Shown piece after piece: positions 8,291-17,227 of a DNA stretch of 37,400 nucleotides; position 1 is the stretch's first letter; every line of letters begins with the position of its first letter. The notes below the pieces were generated by a model. The model did not search any database, had not been told where the DNA came from, and saw only the letters and a list, made by a program, of their open reading frames with translations. The DNA is from Phycisphaeraceae bacterium (GTDB lineage: Bacteria; Planctomycetota; Phycisphaerae; Phycisphaerales; Phycisphaeraceae): positions 1 to 37,400 of the forward strand of contig JAJDCW010000268.1 of NCBI GenBank assembly GCA_029260635.1. Direction: 5' to 3'. The position numbers and the translations under genes were made by a program.

Positions 8291-9844
8291 CTAATCCGAA
8301 CGCCAGAAACGCGGCAGGAGCAGGACGAGGATCGTGAAAACCTCGAGTCGACCCAACAACATCAGCAGCGACATGACGGTCAGGCTCCCGGGGCTGAACC
8401 AGCCGTAGTTCATCGTGGGTCCGACGCCGTGCAACCCGGGACCAACGTTGCAGAGCGTCGAGACGCTGGCGCTCATGGCCGTCTGGAAGTCCGGCCGCCC
8501 GGCCCGGCCCTCGAACTCGCCAATGAGGAACGCGCCGATTGCGAACAGCACGAGGATAGCCAGGAAGTAAACAACCGCCGATGCCGCGGTCTCGTTATCA
8601 ACCACACTTTTCCCGACTTTCATGGGGCGGACCACGTTGGGGCGGAATATTTTCTCCATCTCGGATGCCATGACCTTCAGCGCAACCCAGAAGCGGATAA
8701 CCTTGATCCCGCCGGCGGTTGACCCGGCACAGCCGCCGATGAACATCAGCCCGATGAGCAGGACGCGTGACAGGAACGGCCAGGGGTCGTAGTCGGCGGT
8801 CACGAACCCGGTGCCTGTGTGCAGCGCGACCGTCTGAAATGCGCTGAACTGAAGCGCCTGGCCCGCGTGGGCCTGTTCGATCACCCGTCCCCCGGTGCTG
8901 ATAATCGGCTGGCCCAGCAGGTTAAAGGCGACGAAGATCGTCACAACGATCTTAAGCACAATGTAGACGCGCAGCTCGGTGTCTCGGAAGACATTGACAA
9001 ACTTCCCACGCGCCAGCGTATAGAACAAGGCGAAGTTCACCCCGGCCAGCAGCATGAACACCATGCAGACCATGTCCACGGCGACCGAGTCGTAGTAGCC
9101 GATGCTGGCGTCGCGCGTGCTTAGCCCGCCTGTCGAGACCATGGAAAACGCGTGGCAGACACTATCGAACCAACCCATCGCGCCGGTCAGCCGCAGCGAA
9201 AGGATCGCGGCAATGGTCAGGCCCATGTAGATCAGCCACAGGGTGCGTGCCGTGTCGGCGATGCGCGGGCGTACGCCGCCGTCGTGCTTGGGGCCCGGGG
9301 TCTCGACCTGGAATAGTTTCTTGCCGCCGACGCCGAGGGTGGGCAAGACGGCGACGAAGAGCATGACGATACCGAGCCCGCCCAGCCAGTGCGTCAACGC
9401 CCGCCAAAGCAGCAGCCCCTTGGGGATACCCTCGATGTCACCCAGCACGGTCGCGCCGGTCGTGGTCAGGCCACTCATCGACTCGAAATAGCACGAGACG
9501 AACGAGGAAAAAGCATGATTCGTGAGGATTTCGTCTTCCATCCATGCCCAGGCGAAATACGGCAGAGCGGCGACCGCCGCCCCGATCAGCCAGGTCAGAG
9601 CCACCAGAAGCAGGGCCTCCCGTCGGCCCAGGTAATCCTTCCCGCTGCGATTGCCGAACAACCAGCAGAACAGGCCCGCCACCGCCCCCACCACCGCGCT
9701 CATCACCAGAGCCAGCACGGCCATCCGCTCATCCTCGTTACCCCCCGACCAGTTCCAGGCCGCGAACCCCATCACCGCGACCATGCACAGGCACAGCACG
9801 ATCATGACCAGGCCCAATTCGCGGATGACGTAACGGTAGTTCAT
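8291..9844 (-). CDS. trkH: TrkH-type potassium uptake channel subunit
   Basis: 517 residues with about ten membrane segments. The four selectivity-filter loops of the superfamily are visible: [40 protein letters not shown] and [15 protein letters not shown]. The conserved [17 protein letters not shown] and [15 protein letters not shown] are TrkH hallmarks. The protein forms the K+ path in the inner membrane and needs the cytoplasmic TrkA ring for gating. trkA starts upstream in the same direction with a gap of 72 nt, so the two are probably one transcription unit. The ATG has no clear ribosome site. Confidence 0.95.
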   Translation of the reverse strand: MNYRYVIRELGLVMIVLCLCMVAVMGFAAWNWSGGNEDERMAVLALVMSAVVGAVAGLFCWLFGNRSGKDYLGRREALLLVALTWLIGAAVAALPYFAWAWMEDEILTNHAFSSFVSCYFESMSGLTTTGATVLGDIEGIPKGLLLWRALTHWLGGLGIVMLFVAVLPTLGVGGKKLFQVETPGPKHDGGVRPRIADTARTLWLIYMGLTIAAILSLRLTGAMGWFDSVCHAFSMVSTGGLSTRDASIGYYDSVAVDMVCMVFMLLAGVNFALFYTLARGKFVNVFRDTELRVYIVLKIVVTIFVAFNLLGQPIISTGGRVIEQAHAGQALQFSAFQTVALHTGTGFVTADYDPWPFLSRVLLIGLMFIGGCAGSTAGGIKVIRFWVALKVMASEMEKIFRPNVVRPMKVGKSVVDNETAASAVVYFLAILVLFAIGAFLIGEFEGRAGRPDFQTAMSASVSTLCNVGPGLHGVGPTMNYGWFSPGSLTVMSLLMLLGRLEVFTILVLLLPRFWRSD

Positions 9845-9916
9845 AAGGCAGGGTTCGGGATACCGGGAACAGGGATCGGACTAACGGCCAAAGGCTAATA
9901 ACTAATCGCTCTTATA

Positions 9917-11254
9917 CTATTTGAAGAGTTTGCGTAAAGGTTTCCGGGCGCTTTCGGGGGCGATGGCGATAACCACGTCGCCCGGCTCGATCTCGCTGTT
10001 CCCGCCGGGCACGAAGACCTCGTCGTCGCGCTGAATGGCGGCGAGCATCGTGTTCTCCGGGAGCGCGATCTCTTTCAGGGGCTGGTTCACGATCTTCTTG
10101 GCGCCAATCGGCACGGTGATCTCGTAAACCTCGGCGATCTCCTGGGCCAGCGTGGCCATGTGCCTGACCGGCCCGGTCTCAAGCAGCCTGAGTATCTCAT
10201 TCACGCCGGTGCTGCGCGGGCTGAAGGACCGGTCGATCCCGATGTGACTTAACAGGTGCTGATACGTCGGCCTGACCAGCAGCGCCACCGCGCTCTTGAC
10301 GCCCATCGTCTTGGCCCGCGCGGCGGCGAGGATGTTGCGTTCCTCGTCCTCAGTCAGTGCCAGGAAAGCGTCCGCCAGATCGACGCGTTCATCCTTGAGC
10401 GCATCGGTATTGACCGCGTCGGCGTGGAGGATCGTGCACCAATCCAGCTTCTCGGCCAGCACCTGGGCGCGATCTTCGTCGGTCTCGAATACGCGGATCG
10501 AGAAGCCACGGTCCTTGAGCGCCCGACAAACCCAGACGCATTGCGACGAGCCCCCGAGGATCATGACCTTGAGCGTTCGGCCGGTCTCGGTGTCAAATAA
10601 CTTGCGGGCCTTGTCGAATCCGACGCTCTCACCGATGAGGGTGACGATGTCGCCCTTCTCGATGATGGTCTGGGCATTGGGAAGGAACGGCGTGCCCTGC
10701 CGTTCGACGACGGCGAGCCGGGAAGACGCCGGCAGCTTCAGGGACACGAGGTCCTGGCCAACCGCCTTCGCGGATGCAGAGACCGGGAACTGCTGCATCT
10801 CCAGCTGCCCGTGGGCGAACTGCTCGATCGCCAGGGAGCCGGGGCTGCGGAGCGTGGACGCGATCGCCAGTGCGGTCGAGTACTCGGGACAGACCAGGTG
10901 GTCGATGCCCAGGTGTCGGGCGTAGTCCAGGCCACGCTTCTCAAAGTAGGCCGAGTGGTGGACCCGGGCGATGACCTTCTCGGCCCCCAGTGCCTTGGCG
11001 ATCGAGCCCGAGAGCAGGTTGATCTCGTCGTTCTCCATCGCCGCAATGACCAGGTCCGCCTTGGCGCAGCCCGCCTCCAGCAGGACGTCGGCGTGGGCAC
11101 CGTTGCCCACGAGGTTGCGGACGTCCAGCGTGTCGTCCAGGGTCGAGAGGGTCTCTGTTTCCTGGTCGATGACGGTGATGTTGTGGCCCTGGGCGGCGAG
11201 GACCTCGGCACAGTGGCTGCCGATCTCGCCCGCACCGCAGATGACTATGTTCAT
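9917..11254 (-). CDS. trkA: Trk system potassium transporter TrkA
   Basis: 445 residues in the doubled RCK layout of TrkA: RCK_N (MNIVICGAGEIGSHCAEVLAAQ, a GxGxxG nucleotide-binding turn with acidic DQE at the strand 2 end), RCK_C (about 140-220), a second RCK_N (VMILGGSSQCVWVCRAL, then RVFETDEDRA) and a second RCK_C (about 365-445, IEPGDVVIAIAP). The second turn, GGSSQC, differs from the canonical GxGxxG. The family binds NAD(H) or ATP and gates TrkH-like channels. It lies between two different channel-subunit genes on the same strand and could serve both. Confidence 0.95.
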   Translation of the reverse strand: MNIVICGAGEIGSHCAEVLAAQGHNITVIDQETETLSTLDDTLDVRNLVGNGAHADVLLEAGCAKADLVIAAMENDEINLLSGSIAKALGAEKVIARVHHSAYFEKRGLDYARHLGIDHLVCPEYSTALAIASTLRSPGSLAIEQFAHGQLEMQQFPVSASAKAVGQDLVSLKLPASSRLAVVERQGTPFLPNAQTIIEKGDIVTLIGESVGFDKARKLFDTETGRTLKVMILGGSSQCVWVCRALKDRGFSIRVFETDEDRAQVLAEKLDWCTILHADAVNTDALKDERVDLADAFLALTEDEERNILAAARAKTMGVKSAVALLVRPTYQHLLSHIGIDRSFSPRSTGVNEILRLLETGPVRHMATLAQEIAEVYEITVPIGAKKIVNQPLKEIALPENTMLAAIQRDDEVFVPGGNSEIEPGDVVIAIAPESARKPLRKLFK

Positions 11255-11458
11255 GAACGCGACTTCGAGCCCAGGTTGATCCGGTCATCCGCCCATAGCG
11301 GGGTTCGTTCTCTGGATGGGCTTGGCCCTTGGTCCAGCGAAGCGACATGGTATCCCGACAAGGCGGCCCGGGCGAACCCCGCAACACCATAAACACGCAA
11401 TAATCGGCCTATGGCACTTCCAACAATCGAGTTATAACCGACGACGTATCGCGAAGTC

Positions 11459-12991
11459 TCAAACGAAAGCGATCGATTCGACAGAATCATGGCTCGATGG
11501 TTCCGAGCTACCGGCAAATACCATCCTCCCGACCAGCAGCAGCGGGCAGATACGCCCCAATAGCATCGCCGTGACGATCACCGCCCGGCCGAATCCGGAA
11601 AGGTCCGGGGTGATGCCAAGCGACAGTCCGGTATTAGTTGATGCGCTGACCGCCTCAAACATCAAGGCCTGGAACGTGAACGGCTCGCTGAGACAAAGTA
11701 GAAACGTCGATAGCGTCACCAGCAAGAGGTAGCACAGCCCAAGGGCCGTGGCCTGTCGTGCCAGTGTGCCCGGCAGGGCTCGGTCGAACGCCCGGGGACC
11801 TGACCGATTTCGCAGCGTGGCGACCGTTGAAATCACCAGCAGGGCCACAACCGTAGTCTTCAGTCCGCCCGCGGCCGAACCGGGTGAGCCGCCGACCAGC
11901 ATCATGGTCATCACACTAACCAGGCTGGCGGGCCGCAGTTCATCCATCGGCATGGCGTTGAAGCCGGCCGTGCGCGATGTGACCGATAGAAAACTTGCAT
12001 CCGCGAGGACGCTCCCGACGGTTGAGGGAGTCAGTGGGTCGGGGCGTTGGGCGTGCGCGGTAACTCCCTGCTGCATCGATTCGTGCAGGTAAGGCATCAT
12101 CTGCCCCGTACCGATGGTTACGACGCCATAGAGATAAAGACACGCGGTCGTGGTCAGGACGAGTTTGGTGTGGACGGTGAGCCGGTGTGTCGTTTTGCCG
12201 GATCGATTGCGGGACCGTGTGAAGAATCGGGCACGAATGACGGCCAAGATGTTTTCCAGCACCGGGAACCCCAGCCCCCCCACCACGATCAGCGGGAGGA
12301 TCACGGCGTGGGTGAGCATCGCGTAACGGTAGCCGATCAAACTGTGGCCGGTGAGATCAAAGCCGGCGTTGCAGTATGCACTCATGGCATGAAACAGACT
12401 CATACCGGCCCGTTGCGAAAAAGTCAGCGTGCCGCCGGCCGGAACATCCCACATGGGGTATAGCAGCGCCGCACCGACCAGCTCGATCGCGAGTGTGGCC
12501 AGGACGATTGAAGTGATAAGCCGGAGGATGGAACACTTCGATTTAGTACCCCGAGCATCTTGCCCGGCATGATTGCCACTCGGTGCAGCCCATTGACAAA
12601 GCCGTAACGCAAGGATCGAGCCGAACGTAATGATGCCAAGGGCACCGAGTTGTATCAGCGTTCCGATGACGGCTTGGCCGAAAGGTGTAAACCCCAGTGC
12701 GGTATCGCGGACGGTCAACCCCGTGAGACACACGGCACTGGTCGCGGTGAAAAAGGCTTCGCTGAAAGTGATCGGCTCGCCGGCCGGGACGTATTGATCC
12801 AGTGTCGCATCGAAGATGTGTGGTGTTGCGTATGGCGTGAGTAGTAGTAGCGTCCCGGTGGCGATCAGCAGAGTAAACAGCAGCGTTAGTAGCAGGCCGA
12901 ATCGGGCGGTGCGGTAGGCCGATTCGTCTTGGGGCTGATTCTTGCCTCTCTGGGACATAGGGGTTTGAGTTATGTCCGGGTTGTTGGTCAT
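11459..12991 (-). CDS. KtrB/TrkH-family potassium transporter subunit
   Basis: 510 residues, multi-spanning. Its filter loops are TSAVCLTGLTVRDT, MSAYCNAGFDLTGHSL, SVTSRTAGFNAMPMDEL and VSASTNTGLSLGI. These resemble the KtrB branch (LTGLTVRDT, RTAGFN, STNTGLS) more than the TrkH at 8291. KtrB-type subunits carry Na+-dependent K+ uptake with an RCK partner (KtrA). No ktrA is visible; the neighbour is a full-length trkA 204 nt downstream. A hydrophilic N-terminal tail of about 30 residues precedes the first helix. The ATG at 12991 lacks a clear Shine-Dalgarno site; an in-frame ATG 11 codons later is possible. Confidence 0.88.
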   Translation of the reverse strand: MTNNPDITQTPMSQRGKNQPQDESAYRTARFGLLLTLLFTLLIATGTLLLLTPYATPHIFDATLDQYVPAGEPITFSEAFFTATSAVCLTGLTVRDTALGFTPFGQAVIGTLIQLGALGIITFGSILALRLCQWAAPSGNHAGQDARGTKSKCSILRLITSIVLATLAIELVGAALLYPMWDVPAGGTLTFSQRAGMSLFHAMSAYCNAGFDLTGHSLIGYRYAMLTHAVILPLIVVGGLGFPVLENILAVIRARFFTRSRNRSGKTTHRLTVHTKLVLTTTACLYLYGVVTIGTGQMMPYLHESMQQGVTAHAQRPDPLTPSTVGSVLADASFLSVTSRTAGFNAMPMDELRPASLVSVMTMMLVGGSPGSAAGGLKTTVVALLVISTVATLRNRSGPRAFDRALPGTLARQATALGLCYLLLVTLSTFLLCLSEPFTFQALMFEAVSASTNTGLSLGITPDLSGFGRAVIVTAMLLGRICPLLLVGRMVFAGSSEPSSHDSVESIAFV

Positions 12992-13196
12992 CGATGATGG
13001 GCTCGTGGTCAGTAGGTGGCGTGCACAACACCGATGACGAGCCTAAACCCTTGCCGGGCAATATGCAACGGGCCGAAACAGACGCCGACTCTTTGTTTAC
13101 AATTTATACCGAAAAGAGCCGGCCAGGCCTGTCGGTATCGATCCCGGCGTCCGGTTCCACGACAGGGTTTTATGGCGAATATTGAAACACAGATGA

Positions 13197-13225
13197 TTGA
13201 CATACGGCGACAGTAAGAAGATAAT
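13197..13225 (+). promoter_or_regulatory. Near-consensus sigma-70 type promoter for the PEP-CTERM gene
   Basis: TTGACA at 13197-13202 and GATAAT at 13220-13225 with a 17-nt spacer: 11 of 12 hexamer bases match consensus. The expected transcript start near 13232 gives a leader of about 75 nt before the ATG at 13308. This is the only strong signal I see in the 316-nt stretch 12992-13307 between divergent genes. It also argues against translation from the in-frame start at 13197. Confidence 0.65.
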
Positions 13226-13307
13226 GGGGTCCCTTATCCAAGGGGGCTTGTTTAATGTTTTCCCGGGACCGATCATTTCGCAGACCTTTCATCAAAGGGG
13301 TATTGCT

Positions 13308-14042
13308 ATGTCCATGACTCGAAACCTGTTTGCCGGTATTACGTGCGCGGCCGCTTGCTCGCAAGCCTACGCGCTATTGTCGGTCAACGTCCTCCAGGAC
13401 GACACGACCGTCCCGGGGTGGGTGATCAATACGTTTACGGTCGATAGTGACACAGACGTGACCGTAGCGGAAGCCTTATCAAGGCTGGATTCCGGTTCAA
13501 TGCTGCAGGTCCCCGGGATCTTTAACTCCAGACAATCTAATGGCCTTGGTGACAGCTTCTTCAATATTAATAACGATGGACTTACGATTGCGGGCTTAGG
13601 TGCTGGTGACCTTGGCAATTCAAATGCCATCTTTGATAGTACAGGCATCAGCCAGACTTGGTTCAACATCAGGACCAGCGACATCGGCACCGACATGCAC
13701 TTAGCGACACTTACATTTTCAGATGATGCTGTGGGCGACTTTGATCTCATCGTAGCCAGTGGTCAAGGGCAACGAAATAGTTCATATTCAATCCTAAATG
13801 GGTTTATCGATCTGACCAGCACCATCGATCCAAGACCGATCCCAATCCCACCGGATAATCCGAACCCACCGTCGAATCCCGGCGGCAATCCCGGCACCGG
13901 GGGCACCCCCCCCAATCCGGGGTCATCGGGCAATCCGGGAAGCAACACGATCCCCGAACCCGTCGGCCTTGGGCTGATCGCGCTGGCAGCAGCGGCGTTT
14001 GGCGGGTTGCACCGTAGATGGCTTGGCCATCAGCGCGTGTGA
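13308..14042 (+). CDS. Secreted PEP-CTERM protein
   Basis: 244 residues from the ATG at 13308, chosen because AAAGGGG lies 7 nt upstream and the promoter ends downstream of the longer in-frame start. The signal peptide is MSMTRNLFAGITCAAACSQAYA. The mature region has a beta-rich look (DTTVPGWVINTFTVDSDTDVT, WFNIRTSDIGTDMHLATLTF). A low-complexity linker of Pro, Asn and Gly follows (about residues 180-212). The end is IPEPVGLGLIALAAAAF, then GGLHRRW: the PEP motif, membrane helix and basic tail of exosortase substrates. Such proteins are processed at the membrane and often belong with exopolysaccharide loci. No exosortase gene is in the window. The specific function is unknown. Confidence 0.88.
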   Translation: MSMTRNLFAGITCAAACSQAYALLSVNVLQDDTTVPGWVINTFTVDSDTDVTVAEALSRLDSGSMLQVPGIFNSRQSNGLGDSFFNINNDGLTIAGLGAGDLGNSNAIFDSTGISQTWFNIRTSDIGTDMHLATLTFSDDAVGDFDLIVASGQGQRNSSYSILNGFIDLTSTIDPRPIPIPPDNPNPPSNPGGNPGTGGTPPNPGSSGNPGSNTIPEPVGLGLIALAAAAFGGLHRRWLGHQRV

Positions 14043-14111
14043 CCCCTAAGCCCAAAAGTACGGCAAATTTAATACTGACTTAAATAACGAAGTTGACCCC
14101 CGCCCAGTACA

Positions 14112-14131
14112 ACATCTGCGGCGGCAGATGT
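14112..14131. terminator. Hairpin between convergent genes, possible bidirectional terminator
   Basis: ACATCTGC-GGCG-GCAGATGT, 8-bp perfect arms with a 4-nt loop, in the 96-nt gap between the convergent PEP-CTERM and TPR genes. Position suggests termination in both directions, but neither side has a real T tract, so the role is inferred. Confidence 0.45.
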
Positions 14132-14138
14132 GCTGTAA

Positions 14139-14852
14139 CTACCTCAGCAGCGCCGGTTTGGGCGGGGCCTTGGAGATCGTCGGGCCGGGGACGATGTCGA
14201 AGCGGCGGAGGCGGGCGGCGGCGGCGCGGTTGCCGGGATCGACGTAGTTGGCGTAGTGCAGCGCGGTCACGGCGTTGGGCTGATCGCCGATCGAGGCATA
14301 GAAGTCGGCAATGGCGATGTAGGGTTCGGGGTCGTCGGTGTCGGCGAAGTAAGCCGCCTTGCGGTAGGCGAGGCGGGCGGCGTCGGGGTCGCCCGACTTG
14401 GCGAGGTATTCACCCTGACGCAGGTAGTCCCGAGTCGTGGCATAGGTCTTGACCTGCTTGTCGAGGAACTCAAGCAGGTTGGGCAGGCGGTCCTGGCGGT
14501 AGAGCGATTCAGCCAGGGCATCGAGGGTCTTGGGTGTGAATTCTTTATCATCGGGCCTCAGCGCCAGCGCCTTTTCAAGGGCGTACTGTGCCTGGAGAGG
14601 CTTATCCAGTTCGAGGTAGACCACGCCGAGCTGATACTGCGACCAAGGGGAGCCCGGGTCGATGTCCACGGCCTGCTGGGTCAGATCCAGGGCTGTGTCG
14701 GTCTGGCCCCGGTTCAGCGCCAGCCGGCCGTCCTCGCGGAGGTTCGCGGCCGTCTTCTGGCAGCCCGTGAGCAGTAGCGGCAGACACAAAGTTGCACACA
14801 GCAGCGCCGAGGTGAACAGGGCACGGTGCGGGTTCGATTGCAGGATCGCCAT
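14139..14852 (-). CDS. TPR-repeat lipoprotein
   Basis: 237 residues. The signal LFTSALLCATLCLPLLLTGC ends in a lipobox with Cys near residue 31. The mature part is a run of helical repeats: LREDGRLALNRGQTDTALDLTQQAVDIDPGSP, then WSQYQLGVVYLELDKPLQAQYALEKALALRPDD, and later AYRKAAYFADTDDPEPYIAIADFYASIGDQ with ALHYANYVDPGN. These are tetratricopeptide repeats (about four to five), a protein-protein interaction scaffold. It probably sits on the periplasmic face of a membrane. AAGGGA upstream of the ATG supports the start. It diverges from the gene at 14982. Confidence 0.88.
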   Translation of the reverse strand: MAILQSNPHRALFTSALLCATLCLPLLLTGCQKTAANLREDGRLALNRGQTDTALDLTQQAVDIDPGSPWSQYQLGVVYLELDKPLQAQYALEKALALRPDDKEFTPKTLDALAESLYRQDRLPNLLEFLDKQVKTYATTRDYLRQGEYLAKSGDPDAARLAYRKAAYFADTDDPEPYIAIADFYASIGDQPNAVTALHYANYVDPGNRAAAARLRRFDIVPGPTISKAPPKPALLR

Positions 14853-14981
14853 GGTGATTCCCTTTTAGTTACGGCCTGATCGGCATACATCGTCAAAATC
14901 GGCTGACCCTGTGCAAGATAAGACCCCGGGGCTACACTGACAAGGCAGGCCCGTTTCCGCGACCTACTTTATATCTACACC

Positions 14982-15371
14982 ATGTTATCTGTCCCCACCG
15001 CCCTGCTGCTGCATACGACGCCCACCGGTCGACATTACGACTGGCTGGTCGGGACGCCCGATTACGGTCTGGACCCAACCACACGCGTCTGGACGGCCCG
15101 GGTGGAGCACCCAAGCGGGTCCTGGCACGAACTGGGTAGTTTCAAGCTCTCGGTAATAGACCCCCACCGGCCGATGTACCTGGACTACCAGGGGCCGATC
15201 ACCGACGGACGGGGGCATGTCAAGCAAGTCGATCGGGGGACCGCGGTGATCCATCAGTGGCGGACGGGCATGGCCCTCTGGGATATCCGGATGAAACATT
15301 TTCAGGGGCGGGTCCGGGTGGAAATCATCACGGGAAAGACCTGGCGGGTGGGGATTATCGGCCTAGGATGA
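14982..15371 (+). CDS. Small protein resembling the LigD 3'-phosphoesterase domain
   Basis: 129 residues with no other domain. ALLLHTTPTGRHYDWLVG, then TRVWTARVE, then PMYLDYQGPITDGRGHVKQV and DRGTAVIHQW follow the order of the LigD phosphoesterase domain (LHYDFRLE, then LxYxxFEGxIPxGxYGxGxVxxWDxG). The His-x-Asp of HYD matches the position of metal-binding residues in that family. The equivalent of the IPxGxYG loop is altered to ITDGRGH. LigD domains trim 3' ends in bacterial end joining; whether this one is active is unknown. No ligase or Ku is nearby. The assignment is by pattern only. No Shine-Dalgarno site is visible before the ATG. Confidence 0.55.
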   Translation: MLSVPTALLLHTTPTGRHYDWLVGTPDYGLDPTTRVWTARVEHPSGSWHELGSFKLSVIDPHRPMYLDYQGPITDGRGHVKQVDRGTAVIHQWRTGMALWDIRMKHFQGRVRVEIITGKTWRVGIIGLG

Positions 15372-15506
15372 CCATACAGGCCTCACGAGGTTGATTGCCA
15401 ATTTAAAACCTTGTTACACGGCGGCCGGGCGGATACATTAAACGAGGTCGATCTGTGTGTTTTCCGGACCCGCCGTCTCACTTCACTCATCTTCAGGGAG
15501 CTCAAG

Positions 15507-15941
15507 GTGTCCGATCCCAATAAGCCTTCCGACAACCTCAGTGATGAACAGCTGCTTGCCAACGCGATCCCGATCGACGTCAACCAGGCCGACGCGAGCG
15601 ACGGCACGGACCACGACCCCGACGAGATGGCCCCGCTTGAATTGGACGAGGTGTCGCCAGCCTCAAGCGTGGTCGGGTCGAACAAGATCCGCACGTTTGA
15701 TACACGCAAGCCCCACGTCGATCACTGGAAGCGAACACCTAACGTCACCAATGCCGGGGCGATCCACGTCAAGACCTTCGTCACCAAGCTCCGGCTGGAC
15801 GCGATCAATCACCTGGACGACCAGATCAACGAATGGCTTGACAACCACCCCGAATACGAGGTGAAGTTCGTCAGCCAGTCGATCGGGAAGCTGGTCGGCA
15901 AGAACACCGAGGATGCGCTGTTCGTCAGCGTCTGGGTGTGA
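15507..15941 (+). CDS. Conserved planctomycete-type hypothetical protein
   Basis: 144 residues from a GTG at 15507, chosen because GGAG sits 6 nt upstream; an in-frame ATG at 15411 would add 32 residues unlike the rest. The N-terminal 75 residues are acidic and probably disordered (DASDGTDHDPDEMAPLELDE). The C-terminal 60 residues form a compact unit: IHVKTFVTKLRLDAINHLDD, QINEWLDNHPEYEVKFV, SQSIGKLVGKNTEDALFVSVWV. I recall this C-terminal pattern from many planctomycete proteins, but I know no function for it. No signal peptide or membrane segment, so cytoplasmic. Confidence 0.75.
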   Translation: MSDPNKPSDNLSDEQLLANAIPIDVNQADASDGTDHDPDEMAPLELDEVSPASSVVGSNKIRTFDTRKPHVDHWKRTPNVTNAGAIHVKTFVTKLRLDAINHLDDQINEWLDNHPEYEVKFVSQSIGKLVGKNTEDALFVSVWV

Positions 15942-16089
15942 CCCGCCGCTTCCCCTCGCCTCCAAACGGAGCCTCTGGCTTCGCACAACCTGAACGGCTG
16001 GCGGTTTACGGTCCAGCCCTAAGCCCCCAGCGATAGACACAGCCGCGATTGAGCCGCTAGTGGCCTGGTGATACAATCCCGGCCCCCCC

Positions 16090-16161
16090 GCGGGTGTAAC
16101 TCAATGGTAGAGTGTCAGCTTCCCAAGCTGAATGTTGAGGGTTCGAGTCCCTTCACCCGCT
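16090..16161 (+). tRNA. tRNA-Gly (anticodon CCC)
   Basis: A full cloverleaf folds by eye: acceptor GCGGGTG/CACCCGC, D stem ACTC/GAGT, anticodon stem TCAGC/GCTGA around the loop TTCCCAA, T arm GAGGG-TTCGAGT-CCCTT (one G-T pair), discriminator T. The anticodon is CCC, reading GGG glycine codons. The 3' CCA is not encoded. It lies between two plus-strand protein genes. Confidence 0.95.
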
Positions 16162-16311
16162 TTCCGATTATTCATCTCATCGCGTGGCTGCTGGCGATCC
16201 TGATTGTGGGTCCTTCGTCTTGTGTTACGTTAGAATCCTACGACCATGTTGTGAGCGGTTAGGATCGACCTGAGTCTACGGATGGATGACAGCCAGCGGT
16301 AAGGAAACGAT

Positions 16312-17166
16312 ATGCCCCCCCCACCCGGCCATACCTGGCGAACCTGGTTGTACGAAGTCATCTTCGAGGCGGACACGCCTTTGGGTAAGACCTTCGACGT
16401 GGTGCTGCTGTGGTCAATCATGCTCAGTGTTGCCGCGGTGCTGCTTGAGAGCGTCGATTCGATAAGCAAAGACTACGGGACACTGCTGTACGGCTTGGAG
16501 TGGGTATTCACGATCCTATTTACGATCGAGTATGTCATCCGTGTGTTCTGCGTGCGTCGGCCGGTGTTATATATCCGTAGTTTCTATGGCATCGTCGATC
16601 TGCTATCGATCCTGCCGACCTACCTGAGCTTACTGTTTGGTGGCTCACAAGCCTTGATCGTAATCCGGGCGCTGCGGTTGTTGCGGGTATTCCGTGTGTT
16701 CAAGCTCGCACGGTATGTTGGCGAGGCGAGTATCTTGACAGAGGCGCTGCGGGCCAGCCGGGCAAAGATCACGGTTTTTATTCTTACGGTGCTGTCGATC
16801 GTGTTGATCGTCGGGTCGCTGATGTACCTGATCGAGGGGATAGACCCGGACAGCAAATTCACCAGCATCCCGACCAGCATCTACTGGACGATCGTCACGA
16901 TGACGACGGTGGGCTACGGCGACCTCGCCCCGCAGACCGTGGCGGGGAAGACGCTGGCGTCGATCGTTATGATCGTCGGCTACGGGATTATCGCGGTGCC
17001 GACCGGGATCGTCACGGCGGAGCTGTCGGTGGCCACGATCAAGCGGCGAGTCACCACGGTGCTGTGTACGAACTGTCATAAAGACGGGCACGACCCCGAC
17101 GCGAAGCACTGCAAGTTCTGCGGGACGCCACTTAATGGCCATTCCGAACAGAAGAGCGACGTGTAG
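16312..17166 (+). CDS. Voltage-gated potassium channel with C-terminal zinc ribbon
   Basis: 284 residues in the six-helix voltage-gated layout. S1 is about 28-46, S2 about 58-80, S3 about 92-110. S4 has regularly spaced arginines (VIRALRLLRVFRVFKLARYV, about 117-136). The pore loop holds the K+ filter TVGYGD (199-204), and S6 is about 212-232. The cytoplasmic tail has CTNCHKDGHDPDAKHCKFCG, a CxxC...CxxC zinc-ribbon-like element instead of the RCK or cyclic-nucleotide domain common in such channels. AAGGAA 6 nt upstream supports the start. The filter predicts K+ selectivity. Confidence 0.92.
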   Translation: MPPPPGHTWRTWLYEVIFEADTPLGKTFDVVLLWSIMLSVAAVLLESVDSISKDYGTLLYGLEWVFTILFTIEYVIRVFCVRRPVLYIRSFYGIVDLLSILPTYLSLLFGGSQALIVIRALRLLRVFRVFKLARYVGEASILTEALRASRAKITVFILTVLSIVLIVGSLMYLIEGIDPDSKFTSIPTSIYWTIVTMTTVGYGDLAPQTVAGKTLASIVMIVGYGIIAVPTGIVTAELSVATIKRRVTTVLCTNCHKDGHDPDAKHCKFCGTPLNGHSEQKSDV

Positions 17167-17227
17167 GGTCTGCTTGAGACAACGATTACACATGGTCTGA
17201 TATCGATTAATCCAAATTCATTGGTGT

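Noticed and set aside
13197-13307. Longer N-terminus for the PEP-CTERM protein
   Set aside because: The promoter lies inside this extension and a good ribosome site with a signal peptide begins at 13308.
16068-16262. Short open frame over the tRNA gene
   Set aside because: The tRNA folds completely and explains the sequence; the frame has no protein-like features.
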